Origin: Micromonospora rhizosphaerae
Lineage (GTDB): Bacteria > Actinomycetota > Actinomycetes > Mycobacteriales > Micromonosporaceae
DNA length: 64,000 bases
NCBI RefSeq assembly: GCF_900091465.1
Contig: NZ_FMHV01000002.1
Coordinates: forward strand, 62,001 to 126,000
Reading direction: 5' to 3'
The notes below the pieces were generated by a model, which worked only from the letters and a program-made list of their open reading frames with translations, made no database searches and had not been told where the DNA came from. Below, piece by piece: positions 7,886-19,022 of this stretch. The stretch's first letter is position 1. Each line of letters starts with the position of its first letter. The position numbers were made by a program, and so were the translations under genes.

Positions 7886-8722
7886 TTACCTGGCTGAGGT
7901 GGTGGCTTTTACCCAGGGGAGGGTTAGGCGTTCCACGAGGGTCAGGGCGGCGTAGAGGAGGATGCTCATCAGCGCGATCAGCACGATCGCCGCCCAGGCC
8001 GTCGCGGTGTCGCCGACGCCGTTGTACTGCAGGATCTGGTAGCCCAGACCGGGCTTGTCCGAGTAGAACTCCCCGATCACGGCGCCGATCGCGGCGAGCG
8101 GCATCGCCACCTTCAATCCGACGAAGATCTGCGGGAGGGCGGCCGGGAAGCGGACCTTGCGGAACGACTGCCACCGCGAGGCGTTCAGCGACCGGGCCAG
8201 CTCGGCCAGGTCCACCGGGGTGGTGGTGAGGCCGGTCGCGGTGGAGAGCACGATCGGGAAGAAGCAGAGCAGGAAGACCATGGTCAGGATGGGCTTCTCA
8301 CCCCAGCCCACCGCGACCACCAGCAGCGGGCCGAAAGCGATCTTCGGCACCGCGTTGATCGCCACCAGCAGCGGCGCGAACATCCGCTCGGCCCGCCGGG
8401 AGGCGGCCAGCGCCAACCCGATCAGCACGCCGACGACCGAGGAGAGCAGGAAGCCGAGCAGGGTCATCAGGGTGGTGGCCCCCAACGCCGGCAGCAGCAC
8501 GTCACTCGTCCGGGTCAACGCGCTCCAGACCACCTGCGGCGGCGGGAGGGACGCCGGGTGGACCAGGTGCAGACCCGAGGTGACCAACCACCAGATCGCC
8601 ACCGCGATCAGCAGTCCGAGCGCCGGCAGCGCCACCGCCGCGGGGCGTATGCGGCCCCGGCGCGGCACGGCCGCCTCCGGCGCGGCCTGGTCCGGTGCCG
8701 GCGACCCGGTCAACTCCGTCAA
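7886..8722 (-). CDS. ABC transporter permease (SsuC/ThiX/TauC type)
   Basis: About 278 residues with six predicted membrane helices and the cytoplasmic EAA-type loop near ARSLNASRWQSFRKVRFPAA, as in BPD_transp_1 permeases for sulfonates, nitrate or pyrimidine precursors. The TTG at 8722 behind GAGGAGGACACC is preferred over the longer frame, whose extra residues have no ribosome site. It follows the binding-protein gene on the same strand. The matching ATPase is divergent at 10135. The substrate cannot be told from sequence; the family includes HMP, taurine and alkanesulfonate importers. Confidence 0.9.
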   Translation of the reverse strand: MTELTGSPAPDQAAPEAAVPRRGRIRPAAVALPALGLLIAVAIWWLVTSGLHLVHPASLPPPQVVWSALTRTSDVLLPALGATTLMTLLGFLLSSVVGVLIGLALAASRRAERMFAPLLVAINAVPKIAFGPLLVVAVGWGEKPILTMVFLLCFFPIVLSTATGLTTTPVDLAELARSLNASRWQSFRKVRFPAALPQIFVGLKVAMPLAAIGAVIGEFYSDKPGLGYQILQYNGVGDTATAWAAIVLIALMSILLYAALTLVERLTLPWVKATTSAR

Positions 8723-8764
8723 GGTGTCCTCCTCTCCTCGGCCAGCCCGACGACCGGCAGGAAA

Positions 8765-8802
8765 GGGGGTGCGCCCCACCGGAAGCCGGTGGGGGCACCC
8801 CC
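8765..8802 (-). terminator. Hairpin between binding-protein and permease genes
   Basis: A near-perfect stem: GGGGGTG pairs with CACCCCC and, inside a small internal loop, CCCCACCGG pairs with CCGGTGGGG around a 3-base loop. It lies between the stop of the substrate-binding gene and the start of the permease gene. In importer operons such hairpins often stabilise or partly terminate the message so that more binding protein than permease is made. Confidence 0.65.
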
Positions 8803-8819
8803 GGGTCCGAGCCGAGCGG

Positions 8820-9851
8820 TCAGGCCTTCGGCGCGAGGTTGAAGTCGATGATCTGGTCCGGGGTGAGGTTCTGCTTGAGCGCGCCCGCGCCCTGCAGCAG
8901 GGCGATGCTCTTGGCGACCCGGCCGCTGTCCAGGGTGCCCAGCGCGGTGCCCGAGTTGCTGGACCGGACGTACCCGGCCATCAGCTGCAGCTCCTGAGCG
9001 GCCGCCGTCGAAACGGTGGCGGGCACCTGCTTCTTCAGGATGTCCGCCGCCTCCTGCGGGTTGGCCAGCGCGTACTCCAGGCCCTTGAGCAGCGCCGCGG
9101 TGAACCGCTTGACCATCTCCGGCTTCTCCTTCGCGATCTTCGTGGAGGTGATCAGCACGTTGCCGTAGAGGTCCTGCATCACGTTGCTGTAGGGCAGCAG
9201 AACCGGCTTCTTCTTGGTCACCGCCTCGACGGTGGGCTGGCCGACCACGAACTGGCCGATGCCGTCGACCGCGCCGGAGGCGAGCGTGCCCATCAGGGTC
9301 TGCGGCTCACCGTTGACCCAGGTCACCTTGCTGGCGTCCACGCCGGCCAGCCGGGCGTACGTCGGGAAGAGGTTGCGCACGACCGAGGTGGGGGTGTCGG
9401 CGAGCCGCTTTCCCTCCAGATCCTTCGGCGTCGCGATGTTCTTGCCCTCGACGGAGACGATGGCGGCCATGGTGCGCTGCTGGATCGCCGCGACCGCGAC
9501 GAAGTCCTTGGCCTGGCCGTTGCCGAGCTGGAGCAGGCCACCGGTCAGGTCGATCGGGCCGAAGTCGGCCTGGCCGCCGACGACGGTCTGGATGACGGAG
9601 CCGGTGCCCTGGCCGGGCTTGATCTCCACGTCGAATCCGGCGTCCTTGAAAAAGCCCTTCTCCTTCGCCACCCAGGCGTAGGAGTCGCGACCGAAGTTGC
9701 CGAAGGACGTGAGGTACGTCACCTTCTCCAGCGCCGCGCCCTTCGCGCCCTTCGCGTCGTCGGACTTGTCCGAGCCGCTGCTGCACCCGGAGGTCAGAGC
9801 GAGGGCGGAAGCGAGCGCGACGGCGGCGACCGTACGGGTCAGCCTTCTCAT
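8820..9851 (-). CDS. ABC transporter substrate-binding lipoprotein (NMT1/THI5-like)
   Basis: 343 residues. The N-terminus MRRLTRTVAAVALASALALT ends in SGC (Cys23), a lipoprotein signal. The body has the NMT1/SsuA-type layout: VTYLTSFGNFGRDSYAWVAK, then GQGTGSVIQTVVGGQADFG, and ATPKDLEGKRLADTPTS. Relatives bind thiamine pyrimidine precursors, nitrate, sulfonates or taurine. It is the first gene of the leftward importer unit and is divergent from the ATPase gene, with the shared control region between them. The thi operon a few kb away makes a pyrimidine role thinkable, but there is no TPP riboswitch here. Confidence 0.9.
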   Translation of the reverse strand: MRRLTRTVAAVALASALALTSGCSSGSDKSDDAKGAKGAALEKVTYLTSFGNFGRDSYAWVAKEKGFFKDAGFDVEIKPGQGTGSVIQTVVGGQADFGPIDLTGGLLQLGNGQAKDFVAVAAIQQRTMAAIVSVEGKNIATPKDLEGKRLADTPTSVVRNLFPTYARLAGVDASKVTWVNGEPQTLMGTLASGAVDGIGQFVVGQPTVEAVTKKKPVLLPYSNVMQDLYGNVLITSTKIAKEKPEMVKRFTAALLKGLEYALANPQEAADILKKQVPATVSTAAAQELQLMAGYVRSSNSGTALGTLDSGRVAKSIALLQGAGALKQNLTPDQIIDFNLAPKA

Positions 9852-10006
9852 CAGTGCACCATGTCCTTTCCGACCAGGTCATACCACCCGGACGGGTCGT
9901 GGGTCCGACGGTGCCGGCAGGAGGGGAAGCCGACCGGACCGTCGCAAGGGGACTCTTCGCGGGCACAGCGTACGAGAAGGCCGGCATTGCCACGCCAGGC
10001 GTATCG

Positions 10007-10041
10007 GTTGCGGAACGGAAACGAAGTTGCGTAACGGAAAC
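10007..10041. repeat. Tandem 16-base operator-like repeat in divergent ABC promoter region
   Basis: GTTGCGGAACGGAAAC at 10007-10022 and GTTGCGTAACGGAAAC at 10026-10041 differ at one base and are 19 bases apart start to start, about two helical turns. The first ten bases of each are close to a short palindrome (GTTnCGnAAC). They sit in the 283-base gap between the divergent binding-protein and ATPase genes, 94 bases before the ATPase start. This is what a binding site for two dimers of a repressor or activator would look like. No regulator gene lies next to it. Confidence 0.55.
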
Positions 10042-10134
10042 CGACAGTCGTCCACCCCGGACGGTGCTATAGGGACATTCGCCGGTTACCCTTGCCGGGC
10101 TCGCGATCGTCGGGCAGGAGGGGGGCCGGCGGGG

Positions 10135-10944
10135 ATGATCCGACTGTCCGGAGTGTCCCGCACCTTCGACGGCCGCGCCGGCCGGGTCGAGGCGCTGCGC
10201 GGCATCGACCTCGACGTCGCCGACGGCGAGTTCGTCGCCGTCCTCGGCCGCTCCGGCTGCGGCAAGTCCACCCTGCTCCGGATGATCGCCGGGCTGCTGC
10301 CGGTCAGCGAGGGTGAGATCACCGTCGCCGGCACGCCGATTACCCGGCCGCGCCGGGACATCGCCATGCTGTTCCAGCGCCCGGCCCTGCTGCCCTGGCG
10401 CTCGGTGCTGGACAACGTCCTGCTCCCGGTCGAGATCTTCGGGTGGAGCCGGGCGAAGCACCGGGAGCGCGCGCGGGAGCTGCTGGACCTCGCCGGGCTG
10501 GGCGGCTTCGAGAAGCGCCTGCCGCACGAACTCTCCGGCGGCATGCAGCAGCGGGTCTCGCTGTGCCGGTCGCTGATCGGCGAGCCGCGGGTGATGCTGA
10601 TGGACGAGCCGTTCTCCGCACTCGACGCGCTGACCCGGGAGGAGCTCTCCGGCGAGCTGCAGCGGGTGCACATGGAGACCGGGGCCACCATCGTCTTCGT
10701 CACCCACTCGATCGACGAGGCGGTGCTGCTCGCCGACCGGGTGGTCGTGCTCAGCCCCCGCCCCGGTCGGATCCGCAAGGTGGTCGAGGTGGACATCCCC
10801 CGGCCGCGCACCCTCGGCCGCAACGCCCACCTCGCCGAGGTGGCCCGGGTCAGCGCCGACCTGCACGAGCTGCTGATGGAACGGGACGCCGCCGAGGCCG
10901 ACCGGACGGACTCGCCGGCCCGGGCCGGCGCGGGAGGGCGGTGA
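10135..10944 (+). CDS. ABC transporter ATP-binding protein (SsuB/TauB/ThiZ type)
   Basis: 269 residues, a complete nucleotide-binding subunit: Walker A GRSGCGKST (38-46), Q-loop Gln81, signature LSGGMQQ (133-139), Walker B RVMLMDEP (about 152-159) and the switch His191 in FVTHS. The end carries a short Ala/Asp-rich tail. The ATG at 10135 is used because the protein then starts in register with relatives (MIRLSGVSRTF). It must pair with the leftward permease and binding protein across the divergent control region. The oxidoreductase gene starts 2 bases after its stop, so they are co-transcribed. Confidence 0.93.
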   Translation: MIRLSGVSRTFDGRAGRVEALRGIDLDVADGEFVAVLGRSGCGKSTLLRMIAGLLPVSEGEITVAGTPITRPRRDIAMLFQRPALLPWRSVLDNVLLPVEIFGWSRAKHRERARELLDLAGLGGFEKRLPHELSGGMQQRVSLCRSLIGEPRVMLMDEPFSALDALTREELSGELQRVHMETGATIVFVTHSIDEAVLLADRVVVLSPRPGRIRKVVEVDIPRPRTLGRNAHLAEVARVSADLHELLMERDAAEADRTDSPARAGAGGR

Positions 10945-10946
10945 CC

Positions 10947-11897
10947 ATGCGGGTGTCGGTCTTCACCGAGCCGCACCGGGGGGCCAGCTACGACGACCAG
11001 CTCCGGTTCGCCCGGCTGGTCGAGGCGGGCGGGTTCGAGGGCTTCTTCCGGGCCGACCACTACCAGTCGATGGGCGACGACCGCGGCCTGCCCGGCCCGA
11101 CCGACGCCTGGCTGACGCTGGCCGCGCTGGCCCGGGAGACCACCCGGATCCGGCTCGGGACGCTGGTCAGCTCGGCCACCTTCCGGCTGCCCGGGCCGCT
11201 GGCCGTGATGGTGGCCCAGGTCGACCAGATGAGCGGCGGCCGGGTCGAGCTGGGCATCGGCGCCGGCTGGTACGAGCGCGAGCACACCTCGTACGGCATC
11301 CCCTTCCCCCGCGTCGGCGAGCGGTTCGACCGACTGGCCGAGCAGCTCGAGATCATCACCGGGCTGTGGCGCACCCCGCCCGGCGAGACCTACACCTTCG
11401 TTGGCGACCACTACCGGCTGGTGGACGCGCCCGCGCTACCGAAGCCGGTGCAGCGGCCCGGCCCGCCGGTGATCGTCGGCGGCCGCGGCCCGAAGCGCAC
11501 GCCGGAGCTGGCCGCCCGGTACGCCGACGAGTTCAACATGCCGTTCAAGACCGTCGTCGAGACGGCCGCCGCGTACGAGCGGGTGAGCGAGGCGTGCCAG
11601 CGCACCGGTCGTACGGAGTCGGGGCGGGCGCCGCTGGTGCTCTCCGCCGGGGTGGTGGTGGCGATCGGGCGTACCGACGCGGAGGCGCAGCGGCGGGCCG
11701 CGCCGCTGCACGTCAAGAGCGCCCTGCCGCCGGAGGACCCGGTGGTCGGCTCCCCCGCGCAGCTGGTCGATCGGCTCGGCGAGTTCGCCGCCATCGGCGC
11801 CACCCGGGTGCACCTGCGCCTGATCGACTTCGCCGACCTCGACCACCTGGAGCTCATCGCCGCCGAGGTGCTCCCCCGACTGGACGGAAGCCGATGA
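10947..11897 (+). CDS. LLM-class (luciferase-like) F420/flavin-dependent oxidoreductase
   Basis: 316 residues of the bacterial-luciferase-like TIM-barrel family: MRVSVFTEPHRGASYDDQLR at the start, RIRLGTLVSSATFR, then QVDQMSGGRVELGIGAGWYE, and the PVIVGGRGPKRTPELAARYADE block. Members use reduced F420 or FMN; actinomycetes make F420, so an F420 enzyme is likely but not certain. The ATG at 10947 has GGGAGGGCG upstream at good spacing; an earlier GTG overlapping the previous stop is less likely. It is in one operon with the ABC ATPase and the cupin, which suggests that it works on the imported compound (inference). Confidence 0.9.
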   Translation: MRVSVFTEPHRGASYDDQLRFARLVEAGGFEGFFRADHYQSMGDDRGLPGPTDAWLTLAALARETTRIRLGTLVSSATFRLPGPLAVMVAQVDQMSGGRVELGIGAGWYEREHTSYGIPFPRVGERFDRLAEQLEIITGLWRTPPGETYTFVGDHYRLVDAPALPKPVQRPGPPVIVGGRGPKRTPELAARYADEFNMPFKTVVETAAAYERVSEACQRTGRTESGRAPLVLSAGVVVAIGRTDAEAQRRAAPLHVKSALPPEDPVVGSPAQLVDRLGEFAAIGATRVHLRLIDFADLDHLELIAAEVLPRLDGSR

Positions 11898-12202
11898 CCG
11901 AGGTGCGGGACGGGACCGAGCTGGGCCCGGTGGGTCAGGAGATCGTCTACGAGAACGACCGGGTGCGGGTCTGGCACATCCGGCTGAAGCCCGGCGAGCG
12001 GCAGCCGCTGCACCGGCACGACCATCCTTACCTGGTGATCGCCGTGCAGGGGGCGAAGAACGTGGTGCAGACGATCGACGGCACCCGGATCGACGCCGAC
12101 GAGCCCACCGGCGGCGTCGTCTACCGCGACCCGGGTGCGGTGCACACGCTCACCAACGTCGGGGACACCACCTATCTGGCGCGCCTGGTCGAGCTGAAAT
12201 AG
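11894..12202 (+). CDS. Small single-domain cupin protein
   Basis: 102 residues with both cupin motifs: PLHRHDHPYLVIAVQG around residues 40-55 with metal-ligand-like His residues, and DPGAVHTLTNVG near 82-93. Its ATG overlaps the stop of the preceding oxidoreductase by 4 bases (ATGA), so the two are translationally coupled. Small cupins of this kind can be metal-dependent oxygenases, isomerases or binding proteins; the sequence does not say which. Last gene of the ATPase-LLM-cupin operon. Confidence 0.88.
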   Translation: MTEVRDGTELGPVGQEIVYENDRVRVWHIRLKPGERQPLHRHDHPYLVIAVQGAKNVVQTIDGTRIDADEPTGGVVYRDPGAVHTLTNVGDTTYLARLVELK

Positions 12203-12278
12203 CCCAGGTCGGAGGCGGGCTGCCGCGCACCCGTGTGCCAAGGTGGCAATCGGGCGCACCGGGCCGTAACGTGCCGAC

Positions 12279-14795
12279 ATGGCCTTTCGGACGTGGGGCA
12301 GGCTGCTGCTCACGGCGCTCGGGGTGAGCGTGCTGGCCGGGGCCGGCCAGCTCGGCATCGCGTACGGGTTCGGCATCGTACGCCTCAACGACGTGTTCAC
12401 CGACGGCTCGGTCAACCACTGGCCGGCTCAGCTCGTCTGGGTGGGCTGGTTCGCGGCGGTCGCCGCGGTGGCCGGCGCGGTCCTCACCGAACGTCTCGCC
12501 CGCCGGATCGGGTTCCCGGGCGGCCCGGGGGAACCGCTCGCGGTCGCCGGCGCCGCCGCGCTGGGCGCGACCGTCGTCGCACCGCTGTGCATGCAGCCCG
12601 CCCGGTCCGCCGAGCTCCCCACGGCGGACCCGGTGTGGGCGGTCGGCATCTGCGCGATCCTCGGTGCGGTGGTCGGCGCCGCGGCCGCGCTGGCCGTACT
12701 GCTGAAGCCCCCGCTGGGCTGGAACATCGCGATGACGGGTGGGCTCGTCTGGCTGCTCGCGCTCGTCTCGGAGGCACCGTCGCTCGCGTCCACCGGGCCG
12801 CTGCCCACGGTACGGCTCGGCGTCCTGGAACCGTCGTGGCTGGACGCGGCGGCCGCGCAGCGCCTGACCATGTTGATCCTGCCCGCGACGGCCCTGCTCG
12901 CCGGCGTGGCGGTCGGCGCGCTGGCTCGCTGGCGCGGTGAGACCCCGGTGATCGGTGGCGCGGCCGGCGCGGCGGGGCCGGTCCTGGTGGCGTTCGCTTA
13001 CCTGACCGCCGGCCCCGGCGACCCGGTCGACCGCTACCAACTGGCGCCCTACTACGGCGCCCTGATGGCGGTCGCCGCCGGCGCGCTCGGCTCGACGGCC
13101 GCCGCCGTGCTGCGGCGCCGGCCGGCCGCGGCGGCCGTCACCGACGCCATCGAGCCGACCGACATCCTCCAGCCCCTCCCGGTGGGCCCCGCTCCCACGC
13201 CGACCACTGCGGCGGCGCGGGACGCGTTGACCACGGTGGACCGGGCGAGCAACGCGTCGTCCGTCATCGACGACCGGTCCTTCGCCGACGACCCCGTCCC
13301 CGGCGTCCCGGCCCCCGCCTCGACCACCGACGACCACGCCCGCGGCTCCGGGGACCGCGCCTCCCGCGCCAAGCACGCCGTCTCCAAAGATGAACAGCGC
13401 GCGGACACCGCCGGCGACGCGACGGCGAGCGGCGCGGCGCTGAGCGGCCCGACGGTGAGCGCCCCGGCGCTGAGCAACGCGACGGTGAACACCCCGACGG
13501 TGAGCAGCCCGACGGTGAATGGCCCGATGACCTCCGGCGGCGACGAGGAGCGGTCGGCCTCCGCCGTCGGGGCCGACGTGGCGGATCCGCTGAGCGAGTG
13601 GGACGCCGAGGATGCAACGGGCAGCCTGCTGGCACCGACCGGGCTACCGACGGCCAGGCGGATCTCGGCCATCGACGTGCTCGCCGCCGGTCGGCCTCTC
13701 GCGACCCCGGGATCCGGTACGCCTCCCGCGACCCCGCCGCCGGGATCCGGTACGCCTCCCGAGACGGACGAGCCGGTGTCCCGTTCCGGGACCGTGACGG
13801 GCGACTCCCGCACCAAGCCGCCGGCGTCCGTGACGACCCCCGGGACCGGTGCACCCGCAGCGAAATCCACGGCGCCGGCCCCCGCGGCATCGAGTCCCGG
13901 CTCGCCGACCGGGTTGCCGGAGTCCGGCCCGGCCTCCCCCAGGCCGGTCCCCGCATCGCCGCCCGTGCGGGCGAAGCGGGCCCGCAAATCCCGCACGGCC
14001 GACGCCAGCGCGCCGGCCGGCCCCGCCACCGAACCGGCACCGGCACCGGCCGACACCGCGCCAGAGCCGGGGGGCCGCCACACCGTGCCGGAATCCCGCA
14101 TCGCTCCCGGCGCGGATCCCGTTGACGCACCGCCGCCCGCCGCCCATCCGGACGCCAGCGGGTCGCCCGGCGGCCCCCTGAACCGCCCGGCGGGACGCGG
14201 CCACCCGACCCGGCCCCGGGCCCCGGAGGTCGAGGATGAGGCGGATCGGCGCGGCGAAGTCCGACCGGCCTGGCCGATCGCGCCCGCGCCGGCTCGGCCG
14301 ACCGCGCCGCGCAGGGGTGCGACGCCGGACGTCACCGCGGACGGCGCCGGCAGCGGCACGCCGGCCGAGCGCCGCCCGCGCCCCCGGCACCGCGCCTTGC
14401 CCGACCTGGGACGCTCCCCGAACTGGGACTCCTTCGGCAACGCCGCCGGGCCGGACGCGCCCGTCCCGCCGGCCGCCAGCCGGGTCGCCGGCGCGCCCGC
14501 CGGTCAACGGATCGCGGCCCACGAGGGCGACGACGCTGCCGAGACGACCGACCCGAGCCGGTCCACGGCCGGCGCAAGCGCGGACGGAGACACCGGAGAG
14601 TCCCGGCAGCGGCGCGGCCTGTTCCGCCGGAACCGGGCCAAGGGTGGTGCGGAGAGCACGACGGGCGCGCGAGAACCGGAGCCGGCGCACGACGAGGAGT
14701 ACCTCGACTGGGTCACCGGTCTGGGCCGCCCGGCCGCGGACGCCGACTCGGAGGACAAGCGTTCCCTGCGCACCGGGCGTCACCACCGCGACTGA
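12279..14795 (+). CDS. Unknown multi-pass membrane protein with long low-complexity tail
   Basis: 838 residues, no function recognised. The first 275 or so residues carry about seven hydrophobic segments (for example LLTALGVSVLAGAGQLGIAY and QLVWVGWFAAVAAVAGAVL). The remaining two thirds is Ala/Pro/Ser/Thr/Gly-rich, presumably disordered and cytoplasmic or surface-exposed, and contains a seven-fold pentapeptide repeat and a duplicated GSGTPP segment. The last 60 residues are more ordinary and charged (FRRNRAKGG, HDEEYLDWVTGLGRP), a possible docking end. It stands alone, convergent with thiC. It resembles the lineage-specific membrane proteins common in Micromonosporaceae. Confidence 0.8.
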   Translation: MAFRTWGRLLLTALGVSVLAGAGQLGIAYGFGIVRLNDVFTDGSVNHWPAQLVWVGWFAAVAAVAGAVLTERLARRIGFPGGPGEPLAVAGAAALGATVVAPLCMQPARSAELPTADPVWAVGICAILGAVVGAAAALAVLLKPPLGWNIAMTGGLVWLLALVSEAPSLASTGPLPTVRLGVLEPSWLDAAAAQRLTMLILPATALLAGVAVGALARWRGETPVIGGAAGAAGPVLVAFAYLTAGPGDPVDRYQLAPYYGALMAVAAGALGSTAAAVLRRRPAAAAVTDAIEPTDILQPLPVGPAPTPTTAAARDALTTVDRASNASSVIDDRSFADDPVPGVPAPASTTDDHARGSGDRASRAKHAVSKDEQRADTAGDATASGAALSGPTVSAPALSNATVNTPTVSSPTVNGPMTSGGDEERSASAVGADVADPLSEWDAEDATGSLLAPTGLPTARRISAIDVLAAGRPLATPGSGTPPATPPPGSGTPPETDEPVSRSGTVTGDSRTKPPASVTTPGTGAPAAKSTAPAPAASSPGSPTGLPESGPASPRPVPASPPVRAKRARKSRTADASAPAGPATEPAPAPADTAPEPGGRHTVPESRIAPGADPVDAPPPAAHPDASGSPGGPLNRPAGRGHPTRPRAPEVEDEADRRGEVRPAWPIAPAPARPTAPRRGATPDVTADGAGSGTPAERRPRPRHRALPDLGRSPNWDSFGNAAGPDAPVPPAASRVAGAPAGQRIAAHEGDDAAETTDPSRSTAGASADGDTGESRQRRGLFRRNRAKGGAESTTGAREPEPAHDEEYLDWVTGLGRPAADADSEDKRSLRTGRHHRD
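13421..13525 (+). repeat. Seven tandem 15-base repeats inside the membrane-protein gene
   Basis: Seven consecutive 15-base units of the form GACGGTGAGCRSCCC or GGCGCTGAGCRRCSC start at 13421, 13436, 13451, 13466, 13481, 13496 and 13511. They encode the pentapeptides TASGA, ALSGP, TVSAP, ALSNA, TVNTP, TVSSP and TVNGP. The units are diverged but stay in register and in frame, so copy number could change without breaking the gene. Confidence 0.8.
13708..13761 (+). repeat. 21-base perfect direct repeat, period 33
   Basis: The same 21 bases, starting CGGGATCCGGTACGCC, occur at 13708-13728 and 13741-13761 inside the membrane-protein gene. The 33-base period keeps the frame and duplicates a GSGTPP peptide. 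Recent slippage or unequal crossing-over is the simple explanation. Confidence 0.85.
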
Positions 14796-14839
14796 CCCGC
14801 CGACCGGTCCGACCGCCAGGCCGGCCCGGCCGCAGCAGA

Positions 14840-16450
<1,611 letters not shown>

Positions 16451-17235
16451 TCAACAGGACCAGCCGAAGTGGTCCAGCGGGCCGCGTCCCGCCCCCAGCT
16501 CCCAGTGCCGCGCGCCGGTCAGCGCGCGGGTGACGTACTCCTTGGCGGCGGCGACCGCGACCGGCACCGGATCGCCCAGCGCCAGCCGGACGGCGACCGC
16601 CGCCGAGAACGAGCAGCCGGTGCCGTGGTTGTGCCGGGTGGTCACCCGGGGCGCACGCAGCAGCGTGCTCCGCCCGGCGCCGTGCAGCACGTCGACCGAC
16701 TCACCGCCCGCGCGCACGTCGCCGCCGGTCACCACGACGTGCCGCGGGCCGCCGGCCGCGAGGGCCTCGGCGGCGGCCACCATCTCCTCGACCGTGGTCA
16801 CCGGGCGTCCCGTTAGGGCCGCGGCCTCCGCGCAGTTCGGCGTCGCCACCTCCGCGTACGGCAGCAGCCGCTCCACCGCCCCCACCACGCCGAGCCGGTG
16901 CCCACTGGTGGCGACCAGCACCGGGTCGACGACGAGATGCGGCAGCCGGCCCGCCTTCGCCGCCTCGGCCACCGCGTCGGCCACCGCCGGGGTGCCGAGC
17001 ATGCCGGTCTTCACCGCGCGTACGCCGAAGTCGCCGAGGACGCTGTCCAGTTGCTCGGTGACCGTCCGGGGTGGCAGCGGCAGGACGGCGTCCACGCCTC
17101 TGGTGTTCTGCGCGGTGACGGCCGTGATGACGCTGGTCCCGTAGACGCCGAGGGCGGCGAAGACCTTGAGGTCGGCCTGGATGCCGGCTCCCCCGCCGGA
17201 GTCCGATCCGGCGATGGTGAGCACTGTCGTGGGGG

Positions 17236-17239
<4 letters not shown>
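16451..17239 (-). CDS. thiD: Hydroxymethylpyrimidine/phosphomethylpyrimidine kinase ThiD
   Basis: 262 residues of the ribokinase-like ThiD family; phosphorylates HMP and HMP-P to HMP-PP. The start TVLTIAGSDSGGGAGIQADL is diagnostic, and the anion-hole region is seen as TRHNHGTGCSFSAAVA near residue 210. The GTG start overlaps the stop of the preceding TenI/ThiE-like gene by 4 bases (GTGA). No ThiE or ThiN domain is fused to it. Confidence 0.96.
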
Positions 17240-18821
<1,582 letters not shown>

Positions 18822-19022
18822 TCACCCGCCCTGGGCGGCGCTGAGCACCTCGACCCGGTCGCCGTCGCGCAGTGCCGACGCCGGCCAGCCGCCGCGCGGC
18901 ACCACCTCGCCGTTCACCGCGACCGCGAGGCCGCGCTGCTGGTCGGTGACCGCACGGACCAGGTCCGCCACCGTCGAGCCGCCGGGCAGGATCCGCCGGG
19001 CGCCGTTCACGGTCAATTCCAC
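18822..19022 (-). CDS. thiS: Sulfur carrier protein ThiS
   Basis: 66 residues, ubiquitin-like fold, ending in the required Gly-Gly (SAAQGG), where ThiF-type adenylation and thiocarboxylate formation occur. The GTG at 19022 follows GGAGGAGCGTAC and overlaps the thiO 3' end by 10 bases. It is too short to be safe on its own, but the position between thiO and thiG and the C-terminus make it certain. Confidence 0.93.
   Translation of the reverse strand: MELTVNGARRILPGGSTVADLVRAVTDQQRGLAVAVNGEVVPRGGWPASALRDGDRVEVLSAAQGG

Noticed and set aside
9852..10134. Possible TPP riboswitch upstream of the NMT1/THI5-like importer
   Set aside because: Neither strand shows the CTGAGA or ACCTGATCTGG-type blocks, so a thiamine-related role has no riboswitch support.
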